64,000 nucleotides of DNA from Candidatus Poribacteria bacterium (GTDB lineage Bacteria > Poribacteria > WGA-4E > PCPOR2b). Below are positions 1 to 9,079 of the stretch, in pieces (the stretch's first letter is position 1; each line of letters starts with the position of its first letter). The position numbers and the translations under genes are program-made. The stretch covers positions 1-64,000 of the forward strand of contig PYIZ01000050.1 in NCBI GenBank assembly GCA_003635265.1, read 5' to 3'. The notes below the pieces were generated by a model. That model did no database searches. It was not told where the DNA came from and was given only the letters and a program-made list of their open reading frames with translations.

Positions 1-2
1 AG

Positions 3-941
3 CGATTTAACTCAGTAAAACGTGAGCAATATGAGTGGTGTGACGAGTTAAATCAACGTGCTGCTCATAATGCGATTTACTTTAATTTCCACAACGCAGT
101 CAAACGTTGGCAGTCAGGTGAGAGTCGGTTTCCGAAATTCAAGAAGCGTTCTAAGGGTCAAAGTTTCCAAGCAGACGCAGGTCGAGGCACAACGATTATC
201 GAAGGACAGCGTATAAAACTACCTAAAATCGGTTGGGTTCGCATGTTCCAAACACTTCGACACCTCGGCACTATCGTCAAAGTTGTCATCTCAAAGACAG
301 CTAACCGTTGGTTCGCTTCTATCCTTGTAGATACATTTACAGACGATCCTATACCTGATATTCGATGCACACCCGTTGTTGGTATTGATGTAGGTATCAA
401 GCACCTTGCAGTTACTTCCGAAGGTGTCTATTACGAAAATCCAAAAGCCTTAAAACGTTATGAGCGCAAGCTAAAACGGTTGCAACGTCAGTTAAGCAGG
501 CGAAAGAAAGGCAGTAGCAATTGGCGTAAAACGAAAGCCAAGATTGCCAAGCTGCACTACCGAATCATCTGTATCCGACAAGACGCTCAACATAAGGCAA
601 CAACGGGTATCGTTAACGGTGCGAGTCGAATTGGGATTGAGTCACTTAACGTTGCCGGTATGTTAAAGAATCATAGGCTTGCAAAGGCGTTATCGGACGC
701 TTCGTTGTCAAGTTTCCTATCTATGATCAAATACAAATCAGAACGGATAGGGGTTAAGATTGTAGAGGCAGATACATTCTACCCATCCAGTAAGACTTGC
801 TCGACTTGTGGTACAATTGATAGTGATTTATCCTTGTCAGATAGGACATACCATTGCAGTGTGTGTGGTCATACACAAGACAGAGACCTTAACGCTGCAA
901 TTAACCTACGAACCGTCGCCATGGGACACACGGAGACTTAA
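3..941 (+). CDS. tnpB: TnpB, RNA-guided endonuclease of an IS200/IS605-family element (5' end outside window)
   Basis: The reading frame is open from the first bases of the window, so the N-terminus lies outside; 312 codons are visible of the usual 350-410. The RuvC-like nuclease is clear: GIDVGIKHLAV supplies the first Asp (codon 387-389), IGIESLNVAGM the Glu (639-641), and DRDLNAAINL the last Asp. A zinc finger (CSTCG ... CSVCG) lies between the last two, as is usual for the family. TnpB uses an RNA made from the element's right end to guide DNA cleavage and helps keep the transposon at its donor site. No tnpA is visible, but one could lie upstream. The first internal ATG (243) is not the real start, because homologous N-terminal sequence precedes it. 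Confidence 0.93.
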   Translation, partial: RFNSVKREQYEWCDELNQRAAHNAIYFNFHNAVKRWQSGESRFPKFKKRSKGQSFQADAGRGTTIIEGQRIKLPKIGWVRMFQTLRHLGTIVKVVISKTANRWFASILVDTFTDDPIPDIRCTPVVGIDVGIKHLAVTSEGVYYENPKALKRYERKLKRLQRQLSRRKKGSSNWRKTKAKIAKLHYRIICIRQDAQHKATTGIVNGASRIGIESLNVAGMLKNHRLAKALSDASLSSFLSMIKYKSERIGVKIVEADTFYPSSKTCSTCGTIDSDLSLSDRTYHCSVCGHTQDRDLNAAINLRTVAMGHTET

Positions 942-1010
942 AACGCTTGTGGAGATTTTGTAAGTCCTCACCTGCAACACGAGGCAAGAATCGTTGAAGC
1001 AGGAAGATAG
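942..1010 (+). mobile_element. Putative right end of the tnpB element with omega-RNA scaffold hairpin
   Basis: Directly after the tnpB stop there is an imperfect hairpin: CCTGCAAC at 971-978 pairs with GTTG (993-996) and GCAGG (999-1003) with a two-base bulge. The GTTGAAGCAGGAAG tail is typical of the right ends of IS200/IS605 elements. In this family the right end encodes the guide RNA scaffold. The exact boundary cannot be fixed from one copy. Confidence 0.45.
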
Positions 1011-1025
1011 CATGGAGATGATACA

Positions 1026-2447
1026 ATGTCTACCAATAAGTCTATTAAGAATCCCAATGTTTCAACTTTGGGAGCAGTCAATCTCATCGTTATTGTATTG
1101 GATAGTTTTCGTCAAGACCACGTTAGCGCTTATCACAAAGGCATCCCCGCATTTGAAGGCATCGCGCCGTGCCAAACCCCCAACATCGATCAGTTTGCCG
1201 AGGAGTGTGTCGTTTTCGAGAACGCTTACCCGGAAGCCTTACCTACAATCCCAATCCGTACCCAATTGATGACGGGACAACGGACGCTTCCGTATCGTCC
1301 TTGGCAGCCATTAACCCCAGAAGATGTGGCAATCGCACAGATCTTGAGCCAAGAGGGATACGTTTCTGGACTCATTTCGGATACCTATCACTACCGCGCA
1401 CCGAGAATGAATTTCCACCGCGACTTCCACGCTTACCGTTGGATTCGCGGACAGGAGTACGACCCGTATGTGTCCGCCCCTCTGAAACGGAACCTCAACG
1501 ACTATATCAACGAGAATTTCCCCGAACAATGGTGCAATCGAATCACTCAGTTTCTGGCAAACACCGATCGGTTCACAAGACCAGAAGATTGGTTTGCCCA
1601 TACGGTGGTGAGTGAAGCGGTTGACTGGCTTGAGGATAACCGTCCGCATGAGAAAATCTTCCTCTGGATCGATTCCTTCGATCCACATGAGCCGTGGGAT
1701 CCGCCGGATCCGTGGGATACCTACACCGATTCGGACTATAGTGGACCCCGTATCGTTATGCCGATGGGTGGCATAGCAAGCGATTGGGCGAGCGATGCAG
1801 AGATTAAGCATATTCAGGGGCTTTACGCCGGCGAGGCGGCTTTTGTGGATCACTGTCTTGGTCGACTCTTTGACCAATTAAAGCAGCTTGGATATTACGA
1901 CGATTCGTTAATTTTCCTGCTCGCAGACCACGGACATCCCCTCGGCGATCACGGGAAGTTCCTCAAGGGTGCAGATCGGATGTACAATGAACTGCTCAAA
2001 ATCCCCTTTATGGTGCGTCTACCGAAGGGCGAAGGTGCACGCCGAACCGGTGCAATCGTACAGTTCCAAGATTTCCTTCCGACGGTGCTCGAAGCACTTG
2101 GATTTGGGAATAACATCTCGTCTATGCACGGCGACAGCTTCCTCAATGTTCTCAAGGGTAACAGCGACTCGCATCGTGACACGATTATTACAGGATACCA
2201 TGAGGGGGCAGATCGGTGTATCCGGGATGCGACATGGAGCTATATCCAGCGTCCTGAAGACGAGCCTGATGAATTATACAACCTACTTCAAGATCCGCGT
2301 GAGCGAAATAACCTCGTCGATCAGCAGCCGAATGAGGCTATTCGTCTGGCATCACAGTTCGGGAATTACTTCTGGCATCACGGGGGTGTAACAGCCGTCA
2401 AGGGGATTCAGGGCAAGTATGAATTGGCTTCCGGGCGAGTGGAGTAG
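1026..2447 (+). CDS. Sulfatase-family hydrolase with Thr at the nucleophile position
   Basis: A 473-residue protein of the alkaline phosphatase/sulfatase superfamily. The metal-binding start VIVLDSFRQDHV (Asp26) and the later LADHGHPLGDHG motif are characteristic. The usual sulfatase signature C/S-x-P-x-R reads T74-I-P-I-R78 here, so the residue normally turned into formylglycine is Thr. Thr is a direct nucleophile in phosphodiesterase members of the superfamily, so the substrate may be a phospho- or phosphonate ester, or a sulfate ester handled differently. There is no signal peptide, so it probably acts in the cytoplasm. The start is the ATG behind a GGAG at about 1014. It lies 23 nt beyond the tnpB right end and may have lost its original promoter when the element inserted. 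Confidence 0.85.
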   Translation: MSTNKSIKNPNVSTLGAVNLIVIVLDSFRQDHVSAYHKGIPAFEGIAPCQTPNIDQFAEECVVFENAYPEALPTIPIRTQLMTGQRTLPYRPWQPLTPEDVAIAQILSQEGYVSGLISDTYHYRAPRMNFHRDFHAYRWIRGQEYDPYVSAPLKRNLNDYINENFPEQWCNRITQFLANTDRFTRPEDWFAHTVVSEAVDWLEDNRPHEKIFLWIDSFDPHEPWDPPDPWDTYTDSDYSGPRIVMPMGGIASDWASDAEIKHIQGLYAGEAAFVDHCLGRLFDQLKQLGYYDDSLIFLLADHGHPLGDHGKFLKGADRMYNELLKIPFMVRLPKGEGARRTGAIVQFQDFLPTVLEALGFGNNISSMHGDSFLNVLKGNSDSHRDTIITGYHEGADRCIRDATWSYIQRPEDEPDELYNLLQDPRERNNLVDQQPNEAIRLASQFGNYFWHHGGVTAVKGIQGKYELASGRVE

Positions 2448-2484
2448 AGGACGACTTTCAAGAAAATAAGGAAGGATTTACATC

Positions 2485-3315
2485 TTGCAGTTCGCGTCCA
2501 ACTCCCACATTCCGACGCCGCCATTTTATGGTGCAAGGGTCGTCACTGATATTTCGTTGGAACAGGTCTACAACTATATCAATCCTGTGGTACTGTTCCG
2601 CGTTCAGTGGGGGTATCGCCGTCAGCAAGGTATGTTGCAGCATGAGTATGATCGCTTCATTGAGCGAGAAGTTGTACCGATATACCAACATTACAAGCAG
2701 CTCTGCATGGAGAACGATTGGTTGCGTCCGTTGGTGGTGTACGGCTATTTCCATGCCCAATCGGAGGGCGACGACCTCATCATCTACCACGCTGATGCCC
2801 AAACCGAATGGGTCCGTTTCACCTTTCCCCGTCAGGCGCACACCGAAGAGCGACGCTGTATTACAGACTACTTTGCTAGCGTTGATTCCATTCAGATGGA
2901 TGTCGTAGCATTTCAGATTGTCACGATTGGACCGACAATTACGGAGGTTATGCAACACACGAGGACTGAAGGAAATGAGGGGAGATTCCTGCATCTACGC
3001 GGGATGGCTATTGAGACAACTGAGGCACTGGAAGAGTATGCCCACAGACAGATTCGCCTTGAACTTGATATCGCCGCGGAAGATAGTCCGTACATCCTCG
3101 ATCTGTTTCATGGAAGTTACCAAGGGGCGCGTTTTCGGTTTGGGGATGCCGCTTGTCCAGACTTAACAGGGCTTGCCAAGCTCTGGCGGCTACTTGAGCC
3201 GGGGCGGATTGGTGTTGAGCTTTCAGATGACTTTCAATTGACACCGGAGGGTTCAGTCGCTGCGGTTATTGTGCCCCACCCGGAAGCGAGAATATTCAAC
3301 GTACAATCATCTTGA
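2485..3315 (+). CDS. Stand-alone cobalamin-dependent methionine synthase activation domain
   Basis: The 276-residue protein matches only the C-terminal, AdoMet-binding reactivation domain of MetH. It opens with the domain's first helix (YNYINPVVLFRVQWGYR). It then shows the AdoMet-binding stretch RFRFGDAACPDLTG, where the family usually has R-x-x-x-G-Y-x-x-x-P-D. It ends with the conserved IGVELSDDFQLTPEGSVAA and HPEARIF. The homocysteine-, folate- and B12-binding parts are absent and no upstream frame supplies them. Such split domains are known, for example in Thermotoga, where they serve a separate MetH in reductive methylation of oxidised B12. The start is TTG with AAGGAAGG at 2468-2475. 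It sits between a sulfatase and a DUF58 gene, with no methionine gene next to it. Confidence 0.85.
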   Translation: MQFASNSHIPTPPFYGARVVTDISLEQVYNYINPVVLFRVQWGYRRQQGMLQHEYDRFIEREVVPIYQHYKQLCMENDWLRPLVVYGYFHAQSEGDDLIIYHADAQTEWVRFTFPRQAHTEERRCITDYFASVDSIQMDVVAFQIVTIGPTITEVMQHTRTEGNEGRFLHLRGMAIETTEALEEYAHRQIRLELDIAAEDSPYILDLFHGSYQGARFRFGDAACPDLTGLAKLWRLLEPGRIGVELSDDFQLTPEGSVAAVIVPHPEARIFNVQSS

Positions 3316-3349
3316 CTTCAAAGTCCGTCCTCAAAAGAACGGAGAGACT

Positions 3350-4240
3350 ATGAGAACATCTCACAAATACTTAGATCCCACAGCACTTTCCCGCCTTGGC
3401 GGCATGGAACTGGTCGCTCGTCTTGTTGTGGAGGGTTTTATCACAGGACGGCACAAGAGCCCATATCAGGGCTTCAGCGTTGAATTTGCAGAGCATCGGC
3501 AATACATGCCCGGCGATGCCATCCGTTATATCGACTGGAAGGTGTACGGTAAATCCGATCGTTACTACATCAAAAAGTTTGAGGAGGAAACCAATCTTCG
3601 CGCCTATATCCTGCTTGATGCTAGCGGTTCGATGAACTACAAATATGACGACAGCGGCATCACCAAGTTTGAATACGCCTGTTACCTCGCCGCATCACTG
3701 ACGTACCTCATGCTCAAGCAGCGGGACTCTGCGGGTTTAGCGGTCTTTGACACACATATCAGGGAATACATCCCACCCCGCGGTGCTGCAACCCATCTGC
3801 ATGCCATCATGTCCACTTTAGAAAGTATTCAGCCGGGTGAAGAAACGAGCATCAGCGCTACTTTTAACGAACTTGCCAAACGGATTATTCGTCGTGGGTT
3901 GGTTATTGTAATCTCTGACCTCCTCGATCAACCGTCAGAAGTCCTCTCCGCCCTCAAACATTTTCGCCATCGCAAGCACGAAGTGATTGTGTTCCATCTG
4001 CTCGACAAAGCCGAGATGACATTTCCGTTTGAGGGGCCGGTTGTTTTTCGCGATATGGAGACGGATGGAACTCTCTCAACACAGGCAGAGGCACTCAAAG
4101 CTGGTTATCTGGAGCAGTTGAATGAGTTCATTCAAGCCTACCGCCGGGGGTGCGGAGCAAGTCTAATTGACTACGTACAAATTGACACAGCAACACCGTT
4201 TGATTATGCGTTGTCGTCCTATCTTTCACGACGAAAATAA
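3350..4240 (+). CDS. DUF58 domain protein (von Willebrand A-like)
   Basis: A 296-residue DUF58 protein. The domain signature lies at residues 48-80 (RQYMPGDAIRYIDWKVYGKS and the following YIKKFEEE). It is followed by LLDASGSM (about 89-95), the metal-ion-dependent adhesion site of a vWA-like fold. DUF58 proteins usually partner with a MoxR-type AAA ATPase and act as assembly factors, but no moxR is next to this one. The ATG at 3350 was chosen over an in-frame ATG at 3269 because it follows CGGAGAG and because the upstream one would overlap the previous gene. It is probably co-transcribed with its neighbours: 34 nt after the MetH domain gene and 16 nt before the epimerase gene. It has no membrane segments. 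Confidence 0.85.
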   Translation: MRTSHKYLDPTALSRLGGMELVARLVVEGFITGRHKSPYQGFSVEFAEHRQYMPGDAIRYIDWKVYGKSDRYYIKKFEEETNLRAYILLDASGSMNYKYDDSGITKFEYACYLAASLTYLMLKQRDSAGLAVFDTHIREYIPPRGAATHLHAIMSTLESIQPGEETSISATFNELAKRIIRRGLVIVISDLLDQPSEVLSALKHFRHRKHEVIVFHLLDKAEMTFPFEGPVVFRDMETDGTLSTQAEALKAGYLEQLNEFIQAYRRGCGASLIDYVQIDTATPFDYALSSYLSRRK

Positions 4241-4256
4241 AAGGGATAGATATACA

Positions 4257-5300
4257 ATGGAAAAGGTATCACAACCGCGATACATCGGGGATTCAGAACA
4301 ACTTGAGGAAGTGATGTCTATACCTACGCCGGAGGTCGTTGAAGCGATGGGAGAAATGGAGGGCGACCTGCTCATACTCGGCGTGGGTGGGAAGATGGGA
4401 CCAACGCTCGCAAAACTGGCAAAACGTGCTATCGACGAATCAGGTTCAAGCAAGAGAGTGAGCAGCGTGTCCCGTTTCTCATCGCCGGGCTTACAGACGG
4501 ATCTAAATCGGGCGGGCATTGAGACTATTCCGTGTGACCTACTGGACGAAACCGAATTGCAAGGATTACCTGATGCCCCTAATGTGGTTTTCATGGCGGG
4601 CAGAAAGTTTGGTGCCACAGGGAATGAAGCCCTGACGTGGGCGATGAATACCTATATGCCCGGACGGGTTGCCGAAAAATATCGGAACTCCCGTATCGTC
4701 GTCTTTTCAACAGGAAACGTCTATCCACTAACACCTGTTTCCCACGGTGGTGCAACAGAAACACACCCTGTGGAGCCGATCGGCGAATATGCACAGTCCT
4801 GCCTTGGTCGTGAGCGGGTGTTTGAGCACGCCTCAAATCAATTCGGGACCCGCCTCGCAATTCTCCGTTTGAACTACGCCATCGATCTGCGATACGGCAT
4901 CTTGCTGGACATCGCAGAAAAGGTCTATTATGAGAAGCCTGTGGATGTGACAATGGGTGCCGCCAACGTCATCTGGCAAGGAGACGCAAACGCAGTCGTA
5001 CTGCGTGCCTTCATGCACTGCCAAAGTCCACCGATGCTTCTTAATCTCACAGGCCCAGAAATCGTTTCGATTCGCTGGCTCGCCACACGATTTGGTGAAA
5101 TCTTCGGAAAAGCACCCGCCTTTGAAGGGGTGGAGGCAGAAACTGCACTCCTGAGTAACGCCGCTCACTGTCATCAGCTTTTCGGTTATCCGCGAATTTC
5201 ACTGGAACAGATGGTGCAGTGGGTAGCGCATTGGGTAGAAATCCGGGGGATGACCCTTGGAAAACCAACCAAATTTGAAGTGCGAGATGGCAAATTTTGA
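4257..5300 (+). CDS. NAD(P)-dependent epimerase/dehydratase family protein
   Basis: A 347-residue Rossmann-fold protein. The nucleotide-binding glycines are in LLILGVGGKMGPTLAKLA (residues 38-54), and a strand-turn typical of extended SDRs follows (PNVVFMAGRKFG, VVFSTGNVYP). Extended SDRs act on nucleotide sugars or sugar acids. The catalytic Tyr-x-x-x-Lys is not obvious: the expected region reads GEYAQSCLGRERV, so Tyr is present and Lys is replaced by Arg two residues further on. The start ATG follows AAGGGATAG. An in-frame upstream ATG inside the DUF58 gene was rejected. The substrate cannot be named. Confidence 0.75.
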   Translation: MEKVSQPRYIGDSEQLEEVMSIPTPEVVEAMGEMEGDLLILGVGGKMGPTLAKLAKRAIDESGSSKRVSSVSRFSSPGLQTDLNRAGIETIPCDLLDETELQGLPDAPNVVFMAGRKFGATGNEALTWAMNTYMPGRVAEKYRNSRIVVFSTGNVYPLTPVSHGGATETHPVEPIGEYAQSCLGRERVFEHASNQFGTRLAILRLNYAIDLRYGILLDIAEKVYYEKPVDVTMGAANVIWQGDANAVVLRAFMHCQSPPMLLNLTGPEIVSIRWLATRFGEIFGKAPAFEGVEAETALLSNAAHCHQLFGYPRISLEQMVQWVAHWVEIRGMTLGKPTKFEVRDGKF

Positions 5301-5356
5301 GTTTAGGTCGAAACTTAGATAATAGAAAATCTCCTGCTCCTTCCTAATTTGCGGTA

Positions 5357-8300
5357 CTACTTGACAATCACCATCCGCCTTGTAGCAGTATAATCACCCG
5401 CCCGAAGTTGATAAAAATAGATACCGCTTGCGACCAGTTCCCCGTTTCCGTTGCGTCCATCCCAGTACGCCGCGCGGCTTCGAGTGGTGTAAAATCCCGC
5501 CGACTGATGCCCCAGATCTAGTTGACGAACCATCGCACCTGTTGCGTCGTAGATTCTGAGTGTCACCTCGGAAGCATACGCAAGATGATAGGGTATCCAA
5601 GTCTCTGGGTTGAACGGATTCGGATAATTGGGCAGCAGCCCTGTTTCTGTCGGTGTCAATGCAACAAGAAGCTGTTCAAGGAAGAAAATCCCTCTTCGCA
5701 ACCTTAAATCCGTGAGATCTAACTTCTGTGCTTGCGTGAGCCAACCCCGAACCTCCGCCGTAGTGAGAGATCCAAGTGCCACGGGCTGTGCGGCAGGTGC
5801 CGCTGCAGCCTCCCCTATCGCCCCGGCAACCGTAACGAGATCCAGAATATTTACCACGCCATCCCCGTTGAGGTCAGCGTCGTTCTGCCCTATCCTCCCA
5901 AAATCTGAGCCAACCTGCATCAAATCTTGGAGGTTCACCACACCATCACGGTTGACATCTCCGAACACCCTTGTGGGCGGGAGTTCCCACAGGAGCACCG
6001 TGCCATCCTCACTCCCGGTTGCCAGCGTCCGTCCATCCGGACTGAACGCTACATCACTGACCCAACCCGTATGTCCGGCGAGAGTCTCCTGCTGTTTCCC
6101 CGTGGCGACCTCCCATAGACGGGTGGTCTCGTCTAAGCCTCCACTTGCTAGCGTTTTCCCATCCGGACTGAATGCAAGGCTCAAGACATCATCCTCATGC
6201 CCGGTGAGAGTACGGATGTGTTCACCCGTGACGGCATCCCACAGACGGACGGTAGCATCATAACTGCTACTTGCTAGGGTCCGTCCATTCGAGTTGAACG
6301 CTACATCACTGACCCCACCCGCATGCCCGATGAGAGTCCTCTTTTTTTCACCTGTTGCAATATCCCAAAGACGGATAGTATTATCCCACCAACCCCCACC
6401 ACTCGCCAGCGTGCGTCCGTCTGGGCTGAACGCGACACTATCGACCCTAGACGTATGCCCAGTGAAAATCTGCCGGTATTCACCCGTGGCAACATCCCAC
6501 AAACGGATAGTACTGTCCGGATTTGCACTTGCTAACGTTCGTCCATCCGGACTGAACGCTATATCACTAATGCTCGTGTTCCCGGTGAGAATCCCTTTCC
6601 GTTCACCTGTCACAGCATCCCACAGGCGAATCTCGTCATAACTCCCGCTTGCCAGGGTCCGTCCATCTGGACTGAATGCTACGCTCCGGACCCACAACGT
6701 ATTCACTGTGAAAGTACGTGTGTGTGCACCTGTGACCGCGTCCCACAGCTGGACGGTCTCGTCTCGACTGCTAGTTGCTAGGGTACGTCCATCTGGGCTG
6801 AATGCTATACTCCAAATCAAATCCGTATGCCCGGTAAATCTGCGTTTATGTTCCCTTGTGGGCGGGAGTTCCCACAGGAGCACCGTGCCATCCCCACTCC
6901 CGCTCGCTAACGTCTCCCCGTCTGAACTGAACGCAAGACTAGTGACACTCCAGGTATGCCCCGTGAGAGTTCCCTTAGAGACACCTGTCACGACATCCCA
7001 CAGCCGGATAGTATAGTCCCATCGCCTCGCGCCACGTTGTCCTCCGCCACTGGCGAGCGTCCGTCCATCCGGGCTGAACGCAAGGCTCAAGACATCATCC
7101 CCATGCCCGGTCAATGTCCCCTTCTGTTCACCTGTTACGACATCCCAAAAACGAATGACTGCGTCACTACCCGCACTTACAAGCGTTCTCCCATCCGGGC
7201 TGAACGTAAGATCCCAGATGATTCCACCTTGGACGATGAGAACCTCCTTCTGTTCACCTGTGGCGACATCCCAAAAACGGATGGTATCGTCCCAGCTTCC
7301 ACTTGCAAGCGTTCCTCCATCCGGACTAAAAGCGAGGCTCTGGATACCTTCCGTGTGCCCGGCGAATACTTGCCTGTGTTCACCTGTCATAACATCCCAA
7401 AGATGCACTATATTATCACTGTCACTCGCTATCGTCTTTCCATCCGGACTAAATGCCACGTTACCAACAAAAGACGTATGCCTGATTATTAGCTTCTGTG
7501 CGCTTGTAGCGACATCCCACAGACGAACAGTATTGTCACTACCCCCACTTGCCAGCGTCTGCCCATCAGGACTGAAGGCGACGCTCCGGACCCAATCCGT
7601 ATGCCCGGTGAGGGCCCGCTTGTACCTTCCCGTCACCCCATCCCAAAGATATACCGCACCATTCTCCTCCCCACTTGCCAGTACCTTCCCATCTGGGCTG
7701 AACGCAACACTAGAGACCTCAGACACATGCCCCATGATCGCCCCCTGCTGTTCACCTGTTGCGACATTCCACAGATACAATGGACCCTCCGTCCCTTCAC
7801 TCGCAAGTGTCTTCCCATCCGGGCTGAACGCAACATTATAGACAAAACCCGGCTGCTTGATTATCAGCTTATATTCACTTGTTGCGATATCCCATAGACG
7901 CAACGTACCATCCCAACTGCCACTTGCGACCGTTTTCCCATCTGGACTGAAGATAACGCTACGGACCCTATCTGTATGTCCGGAGAGGGATTGTTTGTGT
8001 TTACCTGTCACGGCATCCCACAGACGGATGGTCGGGTCATACCCCCCGCTTGCTAATGTGCGTCCATCCGGGCTGAACGCGATGGTATAGATCGCAGTTG
8101 GATGGCCGTTTGTCCACTTGTGTTTACCCGTGGCGACCTCCCACAGTCGCAACGTACCGTCCGAGTATCCAGCTGCTATCGTTGCCCCATCCGGACTAAA
8201 TGCGACGCTAGAGACGCTAGACCTAGGTTCGTCGAAAGTTCGCTTGTGTTCACCTGTGACGACATCCCACAGACGGATGGTCTGGTCCCGACTTCCACTT

Positions 8301-8728
8301 GCCAGCGTTTGCCCATCCGGGCTGAAAGCGATGCTAGTGACCCAATCTGTATGCTCGGTGAGAATCTGTTTGTGTTCACCCGTTGTGACATCCCACAGGC
8401 GGATAATCGGGTCCTGCCGACCCTCACCACCGGCGAGAATTTGTCCGTCCGGGCTGAAGGCAATGCTAGTGACCCAATCTGTATGCTCAGTAAATAGGTC
8501 AATCTCTTGGAGGGTCGCCGTATCATAGATCCAAATACCGACGGAGCCAGTGATGGCAAGATGGGTGCCGTCCGGAGAATACTGAAACTCACTTATCCTG
8601 CCTTTACCGAGGCGTGCCCTGACATTCTCGGGTAAACGCCATTGCGGAGAATCTTGGGCAAAGTTGTCTTGTAGAAACAGAGTCAAAACGAATAAAAGGA
8701 TTAACTCGAAAAACAGTCCCTTTTTCAT
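5357..8728 (-). CDS. Secreted WD40 protein with 21 repeats, dockerin-like pair and FlgD-like C-terminus
   Basis: A 1123-residue protein. Order of parts: an N-terminal signal peptide (hydrophobic FELILLFVLTLFLQ, cleavage near FAQ-DS). Then 21 WD40 repeats, each carrying FSPDG and ending RLWD or similar. Then two dockerin/EF-hand-like calcium motifs (DVNRDGVVNLQDL and DLNGDGVVNILDL). Last, a C-terminal domain with YPNPFNPETWIPY and WDGRNGNGELVASGIYFYQL, as in FlgD-like and type-IX-sorted proteins. Twenty-one repeats is three times seven, which would suit three seven-bladed propellers. The start at 8728 is preceded by AAAAGGAG; an upstream in-frame start (8827) is less likely. It is probably an extracellular or surface binding scaffold. 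It stands alone, convergent with the epimerase gene. Confidence 0.92.
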   Translation of the reverse strand: MKKGLFFELILLFVLTLFLQDNFAQDSPQWRLPENVRARLGKGRISEFQYSPDGTHLAITGSVGIWIYDTATLQEIDLFTEHTDWVTSIAFSPDGQILAGGEGRQDPIIRLWDVTTGEHKQILTEHTDWVTSIAFSPDGQTLASGSRDQTIRLWDVVTGEHKRTFDEPRSSVSSVAFSPDGATIAAGYSDGTLRLWEVATGKHKWTNGHPTAIYTIAFSPDGRTLASGGYDPTIRLWDAVTGKHKQSLSGHTDRVRSVIFSPDGKTVASGSWDGTLRLWDIATSEYKLIIKQPGFVYNVAFSPDGKTLASEGTEGPLYLWNVATGEQQGAIMGHVSEVSSVAFSPDGKVLASGEENGAVYLWDGVTGRYKRALTGHTDWVRSVAFSPDGQTLASGGSDNTVRLWDVATSAQKLIIRHTSFVGNVAFSPDGKTIASDSDNIVHLWDVMTGEHRQVFAGHTEGIQSLAFSPDGGTLASGSWDDTIRFWDVATGEQKEVLIVQGGIIWDLTFSPDGRTLVSAGSDAVIRFWDVVTGEQKGTLTGHGDDVLSLAFSPDGRTLASGGGQRGARRWDYTIRLWDVVTGVSKGTLTGHTWSVTSLAFSSDGETLASGSGDGTVLLWELPPTREHKRRFTGHTDLIWSIAFSPDGRTLATSSRDETVQLWDAVTGAHTRTFTVNTLWVRSVAFSPDGRTLASGSYDEIRLWDAVTGERKGILTGNTSISDIAFSPDGRTLASANPDSTIRLWDVATGEYRQIFTGHTSRVDSVAFSPDGRTLASGGGWWDNTIRLWDIATGEKKRTLIGHAGGVSDVAFNSNGRTLASSSYDATVRLWDAVTGEHIRTLTGHEDDVLSLAFSPDGKTLASGGLDETTRLWEVATGKQQETLAGHTGWVSDVAFSPDGRTLATGSEDGTVLLWELPPTRVFGDVNRDGVVNLQDLMQVGSDFGRIGQNDADLNGDGVVNILDLVTVAGAIGEAAAAPAAQPVALGSLTTAEVRGWLTQAQKLDLTDLRLRRGIFFLEQLLVALTPTETGLLPNYPNPFNPETWIPYHLAYASEVTLRIYDATGAMVRQLDLGHQSAGFYTTRSRAAYWDGRNGNGELVASGIYFYQLRAGDYTATRRMVIVK

Positions 8729-9021
8729 GGGATAATTCTCCTTTTGAGATAGAACCGGCTTCAATCTCAGAATGAAATTCACTAGTTTATCAATCCCACG
8801 CAATTTAGATACCACACTTATTTCCAATCACCTGAAGAGATTGTGTAGAGAACCGAGTTCGTCAACAAACGCTTTCTCTGGGGAACTTTACATCTGCTTT
8901 TGGCATGGATCGTCATTTCAAAGGGAACGTCGTGCTTACAAAGAAACTGTCGAAACTATGCCACACCGTCGTCGCAGAAATGCTACACCCGCTATGCTCA
9001 GTAATTGTCCTTAGATTTTTC
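8729..9021. other. Intergenic stretch between divergent genes
   Basis: With the promoter and ribosome-binding site that follow, this forms a 351-base gap between the WD40 gene (minus) and the nucleotidyltransferase gene (plus). Short frames exist, including an arginine-rich one ending near 9014, but none has a recognisable domain or a convincing ribosome-binding site. No RNA gene was seen. Confidence 0.5.
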
Positions 9022-9050
9022 TTGAACACTTCACATATATGTGCTATATT
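9022..9050 (+). promoter_or_regulatory. Predicted sigma-70 promoter for the nucleotidyltransferase gene
   Basis: TTGAAC at 9022-9027 and TATATT at 9045-9050 are 17 bases apart, about 30 bases upstream of the start codon at 9080. This is a sequence match only. Confidence 0.5.
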
Positions 9051-9079
9051 GGAATGCCATCTGGAAAGGAGACCGTCAA

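Noticed and set aside
5960-8500. Regularly spaced DNA repeats that could suggest a CRISPR array
   Set aside because: The period is that of about 40 codons, the repeats are imperfect and translate to FSPDG/RLWD blades.
5522-8528. Long plus-strand frames opposite the WD40 gene
   Set aside because: They are antisense shadows produced by the repeated WD40 codons; they have no ribosome sites and no domains.
8772-9014. Arginine-rich frame as a possible RRXRR/IscB-like remnant
   Set aside because: Similarity is limited to basic residues; no nuclease motif or ribosome site.
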